Shown here: positions 45,988 through 54,453 of the stretch, one piece after another
Layout: every line of letters begins with the position of its first letter
Position numbering within the stretch: position 1 is the stretch's first letter
DNA from: Bosea sp. 124
GTDB taxonomy: Bacteria > Pseudomonadota > Alphaproteobacteria > Rhizobiales > Beijerinckiaceae
NCBI RefSeq assembly: GCF_003046175.1
Contig: NZ_PZZM01000001.1
Location: 1,311,001 to 1,375,000, forward strand
Reading direction: 5' to 3'
Length of the DNA stretch: 64,000 nt
Program-made: the position numbers and the translations under genes
Notes under the pieces: model-generated
What the model was told of the DNA's origin: nothing
What the model saw: the letters and a program-made list of their open reading frames with translations, nothing else
The model's database searches: none

Positions 45988-46983
45988 ATGGCGACCATCC
46001 GAAAGCTCAGAGACAGATGGCAAGCGCAGGTGCGCAGGCGCGGAATGGCGCCGCGCGCCAAAAGCTTCGACCAGAAAGCCGATGCGGAGAAGTGGGCTCG
46101 ATCGCTTGAAAGCGAACTTGATCGTGCCGGCATGCTGCCAGACACGCGTGTCGCTGAATCTATGACCCTGCGCTCGGTCCTGCAGCGCTACGTGACCGAG
46201 ATCTCACCCAGGAAGCGCAGCGCCCATACCGAGATTTCGCGCATCAAGGCGCTGATGCGTCGTCCGCTCTGTCACCGGACGCTAGCACTGCTATCGACAT
46301 CGGATCTGGCGACCTACCGGGACGAACGCCTTCGCTCTGTCTCACCATCGACCGTGATCCGCGAACTGAACACGATCAGCCACGCCATCGACACCGCGAT
46401 GCGCGACTGGGACGTGTATTTGCACCGAAATCCTTGCAAGCTCGTGCGCCGTCCAAGTCCGCCTCGAGGGCGTAACCGTCGTCTGCGTGACGACGAAGAG
46501 CAGCGCCTGCTCGACGCAGCAGACTCCGGAAGAAACGTCCACATGCGCGATCTGATCGTGCTCGCCATCGAGACAGGCATGCGACGCGGTGAGTTGCTGT
46601 CACTCGACTGGCAGCACATCGACTTCGAAACTCGGATCGTGCATTTGCCGATGACGAAAAACGGAGAGCCGCGCGACGTTCCGCTGTCGACCCGTGCGCG
46701 AGACGTGCTGTATCGACTCTGGGAGGCCCAGGAGCGCCCTTCGGCAGGGCGTCCGCTGCTCACCACCGAGTCCGCGGTCGTCCAAGCCTGGGGGCATCTA
46801 TGTGCCCGCGCGGGCATCAACGGTTTGCACTTCCACGATCTGCGACACGAAGCCGTTTCGCGCCTCTTCGAGAAGGGCCTCAACGTCGTCGAAGTGTCGA
46901 CCATCAGCGGGCACAAGGAACTCCGCATGCTCGCCCGCTACGCGCATCTCCGAGCTGGGGATCTTGTCGCTCGACTGGGGTAG
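45988..46983 (+). CDS. Tyrosine recombinase / phage-type integrase
   Basis: 331 residues. An N-terminal Arm-binding-like region (MATIRKLRDRWQAQVRRRGM) and SAM-like core-binding domain precede the catalytic domain: R199 (TGMRRGEL), H283 and R286 (HFHDLRHE), H309 (SGHKE) and Tyr318 (LARYAHL). All catalytic residues are present. Such an enzyme could move the island at tRNA-Arg, although it lies about 8 kb from the nearest end rather than beside it, so it may belong to an older nested element. Confidence 0.93.
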   Translation: MATIRKLRDRWQAQVRRRGMAPRAKSFDQKADAEKWARSLESELDRAGMLPDTRVAESMTLRSVLQRYVTEISPRKRSAHTEISRIKALMRRPLCHRTLALLSTSDLATYRDERLRSVSPSTVIRELNTISHAIDTAMRDWDVYLHRNPCKLVRRPSPPRGRNRRLRDDEEQRLLDAADSGRNVHMRDLIVLAIETGMRRGELLSLDWQHIDFETRIVHLPMTKNGEPRDVPLSTRARDVLYRLWEAQERPSAGRPLLTTESAVVQAWGHLCARAGINGLHFHDLRHEAVSRLFEKGLNVVEVSTISGHKELRMLARYAHLRAGDLVARLG

Positions 46984-47071
46984 CCCGCTGCGGAAAGCGA
47001 AGTCCTAGGTCGACACGTTTATGCCCTGGGGGATGCAGGCAATCTGCCGGCTCCCAGAGCGCTATCCTTGC

Positions 47072-47137
47072 CTATCTCGATCCGGTGAGATGGCGAAGTA
47101 AACCCAGCACGGCCGTGTTCACCAGATGCAGCTTCAT
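47072..47137 (-). CDS. Very small ORF, 21 codons
   Basis: MKLHLVNTAVLGLLRHLTGSR in one short frame. GGAG lies about 9 bases before the ATG, and the ATG overlaps the stop of the 61-codon frame at 47134-47319 (ATGA), the arrangement of coupled genes. No homologue is recognised. Low confidence that it is expressed. Confidence 0.25.
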   Translation of the reverse strand: MKLHLVNTAVLGLLRHLTGSR

Positions 47138-47319
47138 CGTGTCTCGTCTCCTATAGCACGCGCCCGATAGGCAATTCGCCCGACCTTGGCCAAGAAGCAG
47201 ACCTGGCTCGCGTTGACGATGCTTACCGGCGCACCATGGAGATCGACCGATCCCACCTGTTTTCCTGCCACGCTCGTAGCAACCGCCAGCCGTTCCGATA
47301 GATGCGAGTGCTCGTTCAT
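47134..47319 (-). CDS. Hypothetical small protein, 61 residues
   Basis: Reads MNEHSHLSERLAVATSVAGK then QVGSVDLHGAPVSIVNASQV and a short basic end. Composition is protein-like and it is divergent from the secreted protein gene at 47331. No clear ribosome site. Not recognised; it could be chance. Confidence 0.3.
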   Translation of the reverse strand: MNEHSHLSERLAVATSVAGKQVGSVDLHGAPVSIVNASQVCFLAKVGRIAYRARAIGDETR

Positions 47320-47330
47320 CGGAGCCAGTC

Positions 47331-47699
47331 ATGACCCTCGCAAAGCCGGCCGCTCTGGCCATCATCGCCCTCCTGACACAGCCCCTCGCCGGTCCAGCCC
47401 AAGCCCAGGAGTTCACGCGTCTGGACGTGCTGGCGCTCGTCAACCGCGATGCCAGGAACTGGCTGCTGAACGCTGACGACGTCCGCCTCGACATCGAGAC
47501 CGTCCGCATTCCCAGAGCCGCGGGTGAGCAGGGCAAGGTCTGCGGTCCCATCGTGTCACTGCGCCGGAACGCCGATCCCAGATCGCCGAGATCCTATTCC
47601 GCAACGCTCTGGATCGAGAAGGGGCAGCTTGTCGTCGGAGGTATGTCGACGTTCTTCATGGGCATCAAGGAACTGGTCGCCAGCGAGGGTTGCATCTGA
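47331..47699 (+). CDS. Exported hypothetical protein
   Basis: 122 residues. A signal peptide (LAIIALLTQPLAGPAQAQ) and CGGAGCC upstream of the ATG support a real gene. The mature part has two Cys (KVCGPIV and the last-but-one residue, SEGCI), possibly one disulfide, and pattern-wise looks like a small periplasmic domain. I do not recognise the family. Island cargo of unknown role. Confidence 0.65.
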   Translation: MTLAKPAALAIIALLTQPLAGPAQAQEFTRLDVLALVNRDARNWLLNADDVRLDIETVRIPRAAGEQGKVCGPIVSLRRNADPRSPRSYSATLWIEKGQLVVGGMSTFFMGIKELVASEGCI

Positions 47700-48062
47700 C
47701 CCCCGCAACGGATCGCAGACTCCTTCAGATCAAGATCCATCCCGGCTCTTCGGCGTCGGGAAGGATTCTTCCTGCGCCGCGACTGGGCCACAGCAGCGAC
47801 CCCACCCGTCCGGGGGCAGTGAGAATAGGCGGGGTATTGCATCAGTCGCTCGGCGATAGCGGGCGGAGCCCGCATGCGCCGGACGATGTTGGAATCGCCC
47901 TCCTGTTCTCTTCAATCATTATTCCTGACAGCCAGTTCGTGGACCGAGGACCGGGACAGGGGACCACGACAGGATTGTAACGCTCTCCGAACATAGATTA
48001 TACACTACAGTATATGTATATATAATATATAGGAAAGCGTTACATCTGTTTTTGGCATTGTT
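47700..48062. other. Intergenic AT-rich region with inverted repeat
   Basis: Between convergent genes. TGTAACGCTCTCC at 47976-47988 and GGAAAGCGTTACA at 48032-48044 form a 13-bp inverted repeat with one mismatch, separated by 43 bp of almost pure A/T (TATATGTATATATAATATAT core). It could be a replication-origin-like or protein-binding site, or a transcription end. Nothing coding is seen. Confidence 0.5.
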
Positions 48063-49112
48063 TCATCCGGCTTTGGCTGAGGCCTCGGAATACGTTACAT
48101 GCGAAGCCTCAGCCTTCCTCGGCTCGGATTTCGATTTCGCGCGGAAACGTGCAACGCGTTCCCGACCAGCATCACGCTCTCGCTGCCTGACGGGGTCAGT
48201 CGATCCGAACCTCTTTGTAACGTGATCCAGCATCCCTTGCTGAGCAGCGCCGCAGTGATCTCGGAAATGGCATCCGATGCATTCTGCAGAACCGGCGTCA
48301 TACGCGTGCGGAACGCAGGCACAAGCTGGCACGAAATCATAGCTGGTCAGGCTGGGCATATCAGCAGGCTCGCACGACAAGGACGCAGCCTTTGCCATCT
48401 CGACGCGCTCCTCCCCGAAGGCACCCAAGGCCTCCGCTTCGGGCAGAACGCGCATCTGATAGACAAGCTTCGCGATCTGGTAGGGCGCCCCGTGCTTGAG
48501 CCCCAGAAGATCCACGCACCAGCGGATGTGCCTGGCCTGCGCAGACGCACCTCGGTCAGCTTCAAGCCGAAACTGAGTTAGGCTGGGATAAATCGTATTC
48601 GCGGCACGCTGCTCGTCCCACGCCAGCCTGATCGCCTCCGCGAGCCGATCGCGCCAGCGTGCACTGTAGAGCTGGTTCGGTTGCGGCAGACGCTTCATGC
48701 CGGCGTCAAGAACGAACCGAAAGGCAGTGCGACAGAAAAAGTCGTATGGCACGCCCAACTCGTCAGCGAACTGCCGGGCTTTCCAAAGCCCGGTCAGAAC
48801 ACGCCGCTCCTTAGCCGTTGGCCGCGGGTTGGCGAACGACGGAGTCTTGAACAAGCCACGACGGTTCCGGCTCTCCGCCACATCGAAGTTTCTCGCCCAG
48901 GCGGCGCGGTAAGCATCGACGTAGCAGTCGGCAAACAACTTAGTCGCAGTAGCCGGACTCATGAAACAGTAATCAAACCACTTTGTGCTGCTGAGCGCGC
49001 GCTCAACGATGAGATCGTTCGGTTTGATGACATTTGCAGCGCTAATCAATTCCCTCAGTCGCGATCTGAACCTTCTCGGCCCGGCTTGCGTGCGGTCGAC
49101 CTGACCTTCCAT
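48063..49112 (-). CDS. Unknown protein with C-terminal cysteine cluster
   Basis: 349 residues from ATG 49112, which has GAGGAG 7 bases upstream; the longer frame to 49373 lacks support. Basic N-terminus, mostly helical middle, and a Cys/His-rich segment near residues 275-305 (ACACVPHAYDAG and ECIGCHFRDHC) that looks like a small zinc-binding site. The C-terminus is very basic (KSKSEPRKAE). No family recognised. It lies between the AT-rich inverted repeat and the TTGACC repeat cluster, so a DNA-binding or replication role is possible but unproven. Confidence 0.7.
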   Translation of the reverse strand: MEGQVDRTQAGPRRFRSRLRELISAANVIKPNDLIVERALSSTKWFDYCFMSPATATKLFADCYVDAYRAAWARNFDVAESRNRRGLFKTPSFANPRPTAKERRVLTGLWKARQFADELGVPYDFFCRTAFRFVLDAGMKRLPQPNQLYSARWRDRLAEAIRLAWDEQRAANTIYPSLTQFRLEADRGASAQARHIRWCVDLLGLKHGAPYQIAKLVYQMRVLPEAEALGAFGEERVEMAKAASLSCEPADMPSLTSYDFVPACACVPHAYDAGSAECIGCHFRDHCGAAQQGMLDHVTKRFGSTDPVRQRERDAGRERVARFRAKSKSEPRKAEASHVTYSEASAKAG

Positions 49113-50234
49113 CGTGCTACTCCTCTTGGGGGACGCAAAGCGAACGACGGTTCGCACCAAGAGATGTCCGACGGCTCCTGACGACAGCCCCATATAGCGG
49201 GTTGCGAGCGGGTTGCGTTTCAGCAATCGACACGGCTTGCTGCGATCAACTTCCGTCACCAGCTGCAAACCCATACCGACACATCGGTGACGCGAAGAGC
49301 GAAGCCATCGATCTTCTCGACCCCGAAGAGCTCCAGGCGCTTGCGGCGATGCTGGATGAGCAGGAACAAGCAATAAGGCGTCGACCGTCCGGTCAGTGAT
49401 GATCGACCCGCGTGTGGGTAACCAGGGTGGAGCGTAAAATCGGCGACGGCTTTAGCGCAACCTGATTGGAAGGCACCGATCTATAGGACAGCACGATGGG
49501 GATCGGCGGATCGGTGCGGCTACCTCGGAAAGCTGGATCTGGTTGACCTGGGTCAATCACGGGCACGATTTAGGTCAACTTGAGGTAAACCATCACGCCC
49601 CCTACAGCCAGAAATAGCTATTTCTCGGCGTCTGCAGGTCAACCACAATGGCCCGAAAACCCTGTAAAAGTGCCAATAAGTTTACCGTAGGTTGCCCCTA
49701 AGTTGACCAAAACAGCCTTAAATTTTTTTTTGGGGAGATTCGAGCGCTTTTCTTCGGCGTATTGTCCAACCAGCCATCGCAGCGGTCGATTGTCGAATCG
49801 GCGTTACGCCTGCCCATAATGAGCTGTGACAGTGGCTGGATCTTGTTTTGAGGCGCCCGCGACCGCGCTCGCGATACATGATCTGATCATCGGATAGCTG
49901 CATCGATACAGCGTCATGCTCAGAAATTTCCCCGCTGGAGAATCGCCGTCGAGTTTGGTCGTCGGATCGACGAGAATCTCGCAGGGGCTCTCTCTGACAG
50001 CGTCGGCGCGCAGGACTGTGCTTGCCCTATCGGCGGGGCGCGGACCGCGTCAGGGACTCTGCCTGTTCGTCTATGCACCCGCGCCGCAACAGCCGCAGTC
50101 TCGGCGGCATGAGAGCAGACGATAAGGTTGAGGTTCACTCCCGTCGAGATACCCAACCGATACCGCTCTGCGGACGGTCGCTGGTGACGATCAGCCAGCC
50201 GGAGCGCAGACTCGCACGGTCCGACCGAGAGGCG
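49113..50234. other. Long non-coding region with repeat cluster
   Basis: About 1.1 kb without a convincing gene. It contains a weak small frame at 49202-49399, five copies of GGTCAA/TTGACC between 49541 and 49708, paired GGTAAAC/GTTTACC at 49584 and 49680, a perfect 16-bp palindrome AGAAATAGCTATTTCT at 49610-49625, and a T-run near 49722. The layout recalls iterons or an operator cluster. Confidence 0.5.
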
Positions 50235-51266
50235 TTACATCGCAAGTAGATCCTGGATCTTAACACGGAGGAAGGCGCGGTCGGCGGGGATGTGGATCGG
50301 ATTGCCGGCGCGATGCCCGTAGATCGAGGGGATGGGTGACAACTCGGCGGAGCGGGCGTTGACCAGCAGTGGAAGCTCATCGGCGTTATCGTTCGCCTGG
50401 AAATAGCTGTCGGTCGCACCCGGCATCAGGAGCACCCGTGCGGTGATGGCAGCCAGCGCCTTGGACCGATCACCACCGAAACGCGCGCACGCGCTGACAT
50501 CGCCATTCTGCCAGGTCGCGATCTGCGCAAGCAGATCGTCGCCGGCTCGTCTCGCGAATGCGCCATCCCAGGATCGCGTGAGGAAATCCTCCAGCGACTC
50601 GAAGCCCAGCCCCCTCCAGGCTTCTTCATGATAGAACGCATACGACAAGGCCCAGCCGGCGTAGACCCGCCCCATGGCCCGCATGCCCACCGTGGGCTGC
50701 GACACGAACCTGCCGTTCTGGAACGCAGGGTCCGCGTGGAGAGCGGCTTTCACGCCCTCGAGGAAGACGTGATTGAAGGGTGCGCATCTGGCGCTGCCGC
50801 AGACGACCGCGACGCGCTGGACCATGTCGGGGTGAAGTGCGGCCCAATGGTAAGCCTGCATGCCCCCCATCGACCAGCCATAGACGAGCGCGATCTCGTC
50901 GACATGGAGCTGCTCGACCAGGAGCCGGTGCTGCACCGCGACGGCGTCGTGGTAGCTCACGAGCGGATAGCGACCGTCCGCCCATGCATCGGGCGAGTTC
51001 GATGGCGATGAGGACAGCCCGTTGCCGAACAGGTTCGGGATGACGATGAAATAGCGATCGGGGTCGAGCACACCGTCTGGGGAAATCAGCCACTCGGTGT
51101 CGAAATGCTGCGCGCTGAACGAGGTCGGATAGACGACGACGTTGTCGCGGGCGGCATTGAGCCTGCCATAGGTTTTGTAAGCCAGTTTCATCGAGCGGAA
51201 GACCTGACCCGATGCGAGCTGGACATCGCCGGCATCGAAAATGGCGCAATTCGCGGGTTCAGTCAT
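50235..51266 (-). CDS. Alpha/beta hydrolase, homoserine O-acetyltransferase (MetX)-like
   Basis: 343 residues. The nucleophile elbow is GWSMGG, the acid residue is probably Asp in PGATDSYF, and the His lies in YGHRAGNP. FDTEWLISPDGVLDPDRYF and NLFGNGLSSSPSN match the MetX branch, but the fit is that of a diverged homologue, so O-acetyltransferase or esterase activity are both possible. ATG 51266 is used. GC content is like the chromosome, unlike the neighbouring restriction gene. Confidence 0.8.
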   Translation of the reverse strand: MTEPANCAIFDAGDVQLASGQVFRSMKLAYKTYGRLNAARDNVVVYPTSFSAQHFDTEWLISPDGVLDPDRYFIVIPNLFGNGLSSSPSNSPDAWADGRYPLVSYHDAVAVQHRLLVEQLHVDEIALVYGWSMGGMQAYHWAALHPDMVQRVAVVCGSARCAPFNHVFLEGVKAALHADPAFQNGRFVSQPTVGMRAMGRVYAGWALSYAFYHEEAWRGLGFESLEDFLTRSWDGAFARRAGDDLLAQIATWQNGDVSACARFGGDRSKALAAITARVLLMPGATDSYFQANDNADELPLLVNARSAELSPIPSIYGHRAGNPIHIPADRAFLRVKIQDLLAM

Positions 51267-51640
51267 GGGCGCACCTTGGGTCTGTTCGCTGCTCGATACC
51301 GTTAGCCGCGATGCGCGCTGAGAGCGACCAGGCGCTCGCAGGCTGCGTTGGCGCTGAGCGACAGCGGCAGGTGCTTCGAACGCCACGAAGCCAGCCAGTG
51401 ACTCTCCCTGAGCTTCCTACGATGCTTCTGCATTGGGCTCTGCGCGATCGTGCTCGCTAACCGCGGCAACCAGGGGCTTCTACTGCGACCAGCTCCCGAA
51501 GGTCGTTGACGCTCGGCAGCGCCTTCTTTCGGTGAAACTCGCAAGCACCCGCATTTTACAACACGGTGATCCCACATTTCCTGTGGACATCGCCCGCCGT
51601 CATGCCGGATCTTCGTCGCCTGCGAATCCGAGGCGATGAA
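51267..51640. other. Intergenic, nothing identified
   Basis: No credible gene, repeat or RNA is seen between the divergent MetX-like gene and the restriction endonuclease gene. It should hold both promoters. Composition shifts to AT-rich near its right end. Confidence 0.4.
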
Positions 51641-52699
51641 ATGACAAACCTTCTCGATAATATTGCCGAGTTTAGAGCGTTTGTGTGGGATCACTCCCTT
51701 GACGCATTCCAGGCTCAGTTTGATGAGCGCCGATTTTTGAACGACCATGAAACTAGTTCACTAGTAAAAATTGCACGCGCCTCGATGAGTGAGCCGGAGA
51801 AATTTGGAATAATACTGAAATCATCAATTTACGATGACGCCGCTATCCTGTCGCTTGTATTACAAATTTGTGGGTTAACACGCAATAAAATACTTCAGGA
51901 TTTAAAAGCCTCCGCTGATCTCAACAAGAACGGCATTCAAATACCAGGCAAATATTCCGCCCTTCCAAATTCAAGGGCTTGGCCAGCAGCATCGAGTTAT
52001 ATTGCATCTCGCATGAGAAAGGTTTTTCATTCATTTGCAGACCAGTCAGACGACGCGCTGGGATCCGCCATCGAATCGCTGAATCAAGCGACTTGGCCTG
52101 GATACATTAGGCAAGAACGCGCCAAACGTAGCGGTCACGAGGCTGAGTATAGGCTGGCGACACTAATGTTTAACTGCAACATACCGTTTGAGCCAAAAAT
52201 GAAAGCTGAAAACCCACTTTGCGCCGATGCGCAGATAAGTGGTGTTTCTTTTGACTTAGTGGTTCCATCAGTTTTAAAGCCAATTTTGGTATTTAAATCC
52301 ACTGTTCATACAGCCAATATCGGACAATACGGCGAATCAAAAGACGATCTCGAAATAAAACATGCGAGAGCAATGATAGAGAGCAAATACTCCTCCCAAA
52401 GGCCGATTCTTATGGCCTTTATCGACGGGGTTGGATTCTATTCCAATAAGAGTGGCCTTGAAGGTGTATTAACTGGCAGCGACGAGTTCTGTCAATTTAG
52501 AACGATATGGAAGTCTGCTGCAATCGCACTTACTCAACTGAGACGCAATTTTCGGATTTATCTATCTGAACAAGACATGATCTCATTTGAACCTTTTTTA
52601 AAACGTCGCGGTTGCATCGATAGCGTCGTCATCAAAACGACTGCCGACTTAGACGGGAGCGAAATTGAGGCAGGCGATGCTTTGATCAAAATTTTCTGA
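51641..52699 (+). CDS. Probable type II restriction endonuclease
   Basis: 352 residues, AT-rich. GHEAEYRLATLM (E167), SFDLVVPS (D205) and ILVFKSTVH (K219) form a PD-(D/E)xK-like core with Phe in place of the usual acidic residue before Lys. ATG 51641 with GAGG 7 bases upstream is chosen. It converges with a DNA methyltransferase gene 73 bp away, which is the main support for the call. The recognition sequence cannot be read. Confidence 0.7.
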   Translation: MTNLLDNIAEFRAFVWDHSLDAFQAQFDERRFLNDHETSSLVKIARASMSEPEKFGIILKSSIYDDAAILSLVLQICGLTRNKILQDLKASADLNKNGIQIPGKYSALPNSRAWPAASSYIASRMRKVFHSFADQSDDALGSAIESLNQATWPGYIRQERAKRSGHEAEYRLATLMFNCNIPFEPKMKAENPLCADAQISGVSFDLVVPSVLKPILVFKSTVHTANIGQYGESKDDLEIKHARAMIESKYSSQRPILMAFIDGVGFYSNKSGLEGVLTGSDEFCQFRTIWKSAAIALTQLRRNFRIYLSEQDMISFEPFLKRRGCIDSVVIKTTADLDGSEIEAGDALIKIF

Positions 52700-52772
52700 T
52701 GATCTATTTGGCATTGGCAGCAGCATTTGGAGGTCTTATCAGGAGCGGAGCGCTGATCTGCCGCAATTCATT

Positions 52773-53705
52773 CTAGTCGTCTTCAAATAATCCGGGCCCG
52801 CCTTTTGCAATCTTTGCAAAGTGTGCCTTGCGAGGACCGACGGGCTTGGTGTCGTTGGTTGCCGAATGGAGCACGTCGAGTCGCTTCCAATCCGGAACGT
52901 CCCATAGCTCTTCAATGCGAGCGCGAACCAATGGTTTGAATTCTGGATTCAATTCGTATCCTATCCCTACTCGCCCCATAACGGATGAAACTTTCAATGT
53001 TGTTCCGGAACCCAGAAATGGATCAAGAACAACATCCTTCTTATCCGTGTAGCATTCAAGAAAAAATGAAACGAGCTCTTCAGGAAAAGCAGCAACATGA
53101 TAGTTCATTTTCTTGATATTAGGCGGACGATAAGCAGGTATTCTTAAAACGTTGCCGAGGCAACGACCCTTCGAGTTTTTATTCGCGCGCGGATCAGCTG
53201 ACATATATTTCTGTGGGACGCGCGGCTTGTGGAATTTATAGTCTGTGTTGCCGTTCTTTGTAAAAACCAAGACATACTCGAACTTATTATCGAGCAGCCT
53301 TTCGATATAAGCATTTGGCTGGGGTAGAGCGTTAGGAATATACCATGTCACGTTATCGTGCAGCTTCCAGCCCTTCATTAATCTGACGATATCAAAGGCT
53401 ATAGGATAAAATTGCTTCAAATGACGTCTTGAATTTACATTGATAACGAGGACGCTATTGTTCTTTCCGACTCTATAGCACTCCTGCCACACCTCATTCA
53501 TTTTTTCGAGATAGAATTCATAATTTCCTTGACCGATCTCGTCCGGCGATCCGTAATTTTTGAGGTTCCAGTATGGTGGGCTCGTGATAAAAAAATCCAC
53601 GCTATCATCTGCTACGTTTTTCATGTGGGCAGACGAAGAAAAATAGGCGGTCTGACCTTTGAGCTTGAGCGTCTCGATAGCCGGCATTTTTGTGATTCTA
53701 CCCAT
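52773..53705 (-). CDS. DNA methyltransferase (N4-cytosine or N6-adenine, beta-type order)
   Basis: 310 residues. Catalytic motif IV TSPPYW at 41-46 precedes the S-adenosylmethionine motif DPFLGSGTT at 228-236, the beta-class order. SPPY is most common in N4-cytosine enzymes but also occurs in N6-adenine ones. An alternative ATG is 18 bases inside. With the adjacent endonuclease it forms a type II restriction-modification pair. AT-rich like its partner, so recently acquired. Confidence 0.9.
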   Translation of the reverse strand: MGRITKMPAIETLKLKGQTAYFSSSAHMKNVADDSVDFFITSPPYWNLKNYGSPDEIGQGNYEFYLEKMNEVWQECYRVGKNNSVLVINVNSRRHLKQFYPIAFDIVRLMKGWKLHDNVTWYIPNALPQPNAYIERLLDNKFEYVLVFTKNGNTDYKFHKPRVPQKYMSADPRANKNSKGRCLGNVLRIPAYRPPNIKKMNYHVAAFPEELVSFFLECYTDKKDVVLDPFLGSGTTLKVSSVMGRVGIGYELNPEFKPLVRARIEELWDVPDWKRLDVLHSATNDTKPVGPRKAHFAKIAKGGPGLFEDD

Positions 53706-53805
53706 GTTGGAAGGGTCGCAACATACAGACCCGGCCTATGGCGCCAAGGCGCATTCTTGGGTTTTTGTCGCCCTTCCACAGATGCCTGGACCTCATCCTT
53801 CAGCC

Positions 53806-53966
53806 ACACCCGCGGCGCGCCCGACACGCTTCGAACATATGACCATTGCCTGCCGGGCCCTTCGCTCCTTCGCAAAATCCCGCATTGCCGAGCGAGCCGC
53901 GATCGGCTATCCACCTTTCACGGTTTGCGCCCGTAGCTCAGCTGGATAGAGCGTTGCCCTCCGAAG
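53806..53966 (+). repeat. Right direct repeat, contains tRNA-Arg 5' half
   Basis: Matches 33601-33762; 53876-53966 is identical to 33672-33762 over 91 bp. It begins with a reversed T-arm-like segment and runs to the end of the anticodon loop of the intact tRNA. It marks the right end of the island, 20,204 bp from the left copy. Translated, this region gives well-known spurious proteins, which are not genes. Confidence 0.85.
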
Positions 53967-54003
53967 GCAAAGGTCACACGTTCGAATCGTGTCGGGCGCG
54001 CCA
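53927..54003 (+). tRNA. tRNA-Arg (anticodon CCG)
   Basis: 77 bases with an encoded CCA. Acceptor GCGCCCG pairs with CGGGCGC, the anticodon arm is TTGCC-CTCCGAA-GGCAA giving CCG, and the T-loop is GTTCGAATC. Reads CGG. The island's right end lies in its anticodon arm. Confidence 0.97.
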
Positions 54004-54453
54004 CTTAACTATCTGTTTAGATTGGCTTTTTTGGATTACGGACTCGGCCGCAGCGAGTGATCCATTCTGCCAATAGCCACCAGATAGCCACCGCTTGCCG
54101 TTTCTCGCCGCTGCTGCGACCCGCTCAGCCTTGATATCGATAGCTTGCCTGCAGGAGCCGCTGCCTGATCGGGCGCTTACGATCGTCAAGCGGGGGCAGA
54201 AGTGGGGTGACGTCCCAGGATTCTTAGGGGAAGGTTGGCCCATTGCCGACATCCGAAGCGCCCAGTTCCGGGCGATCCCGGTTGGCGACGAGTTCCGCAG
54301 CCGAGGCTGGCTTACTGGGTGTTTTGCGATAGTCGGCTTCGGCGGATTTCGCTCACGCCTGCAGCCCAATGTCTTTCGTTGCGCGGGCTCGCCCCTGCGT
54401 CAAATGCCGCCTGGTTGCCGACAGGCAGCATCGAGGAGCACGATATTTGCCCT
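54004..54453. other. Intergenic, nothing identified
   Basis: About 450 bp between the tRNA and the HD-domain gene. No gene with a supported start, RNA or repeat is seen. Open frames here are fragments read across other features. Confidence 0.4.

Noticed and set aside
47690..47980. 96-codon plus-strand frame after the exported hypothetical gene
   Set aside because: No ribosome site, irregular composition and overlap with the previous stop; likely chance.
49202..49399. 65-codon frame ending LLDPEELQALAAMLDEQEQ
   Set aside because: The C-terminal part looks protein-like, but there is no ribosome site, the start would be TTG, and nothing is recognised; left out as a gene.
53846..54076. Frame over the tRNA-Arg
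   Set aside because: Translation of the tRNA itself.
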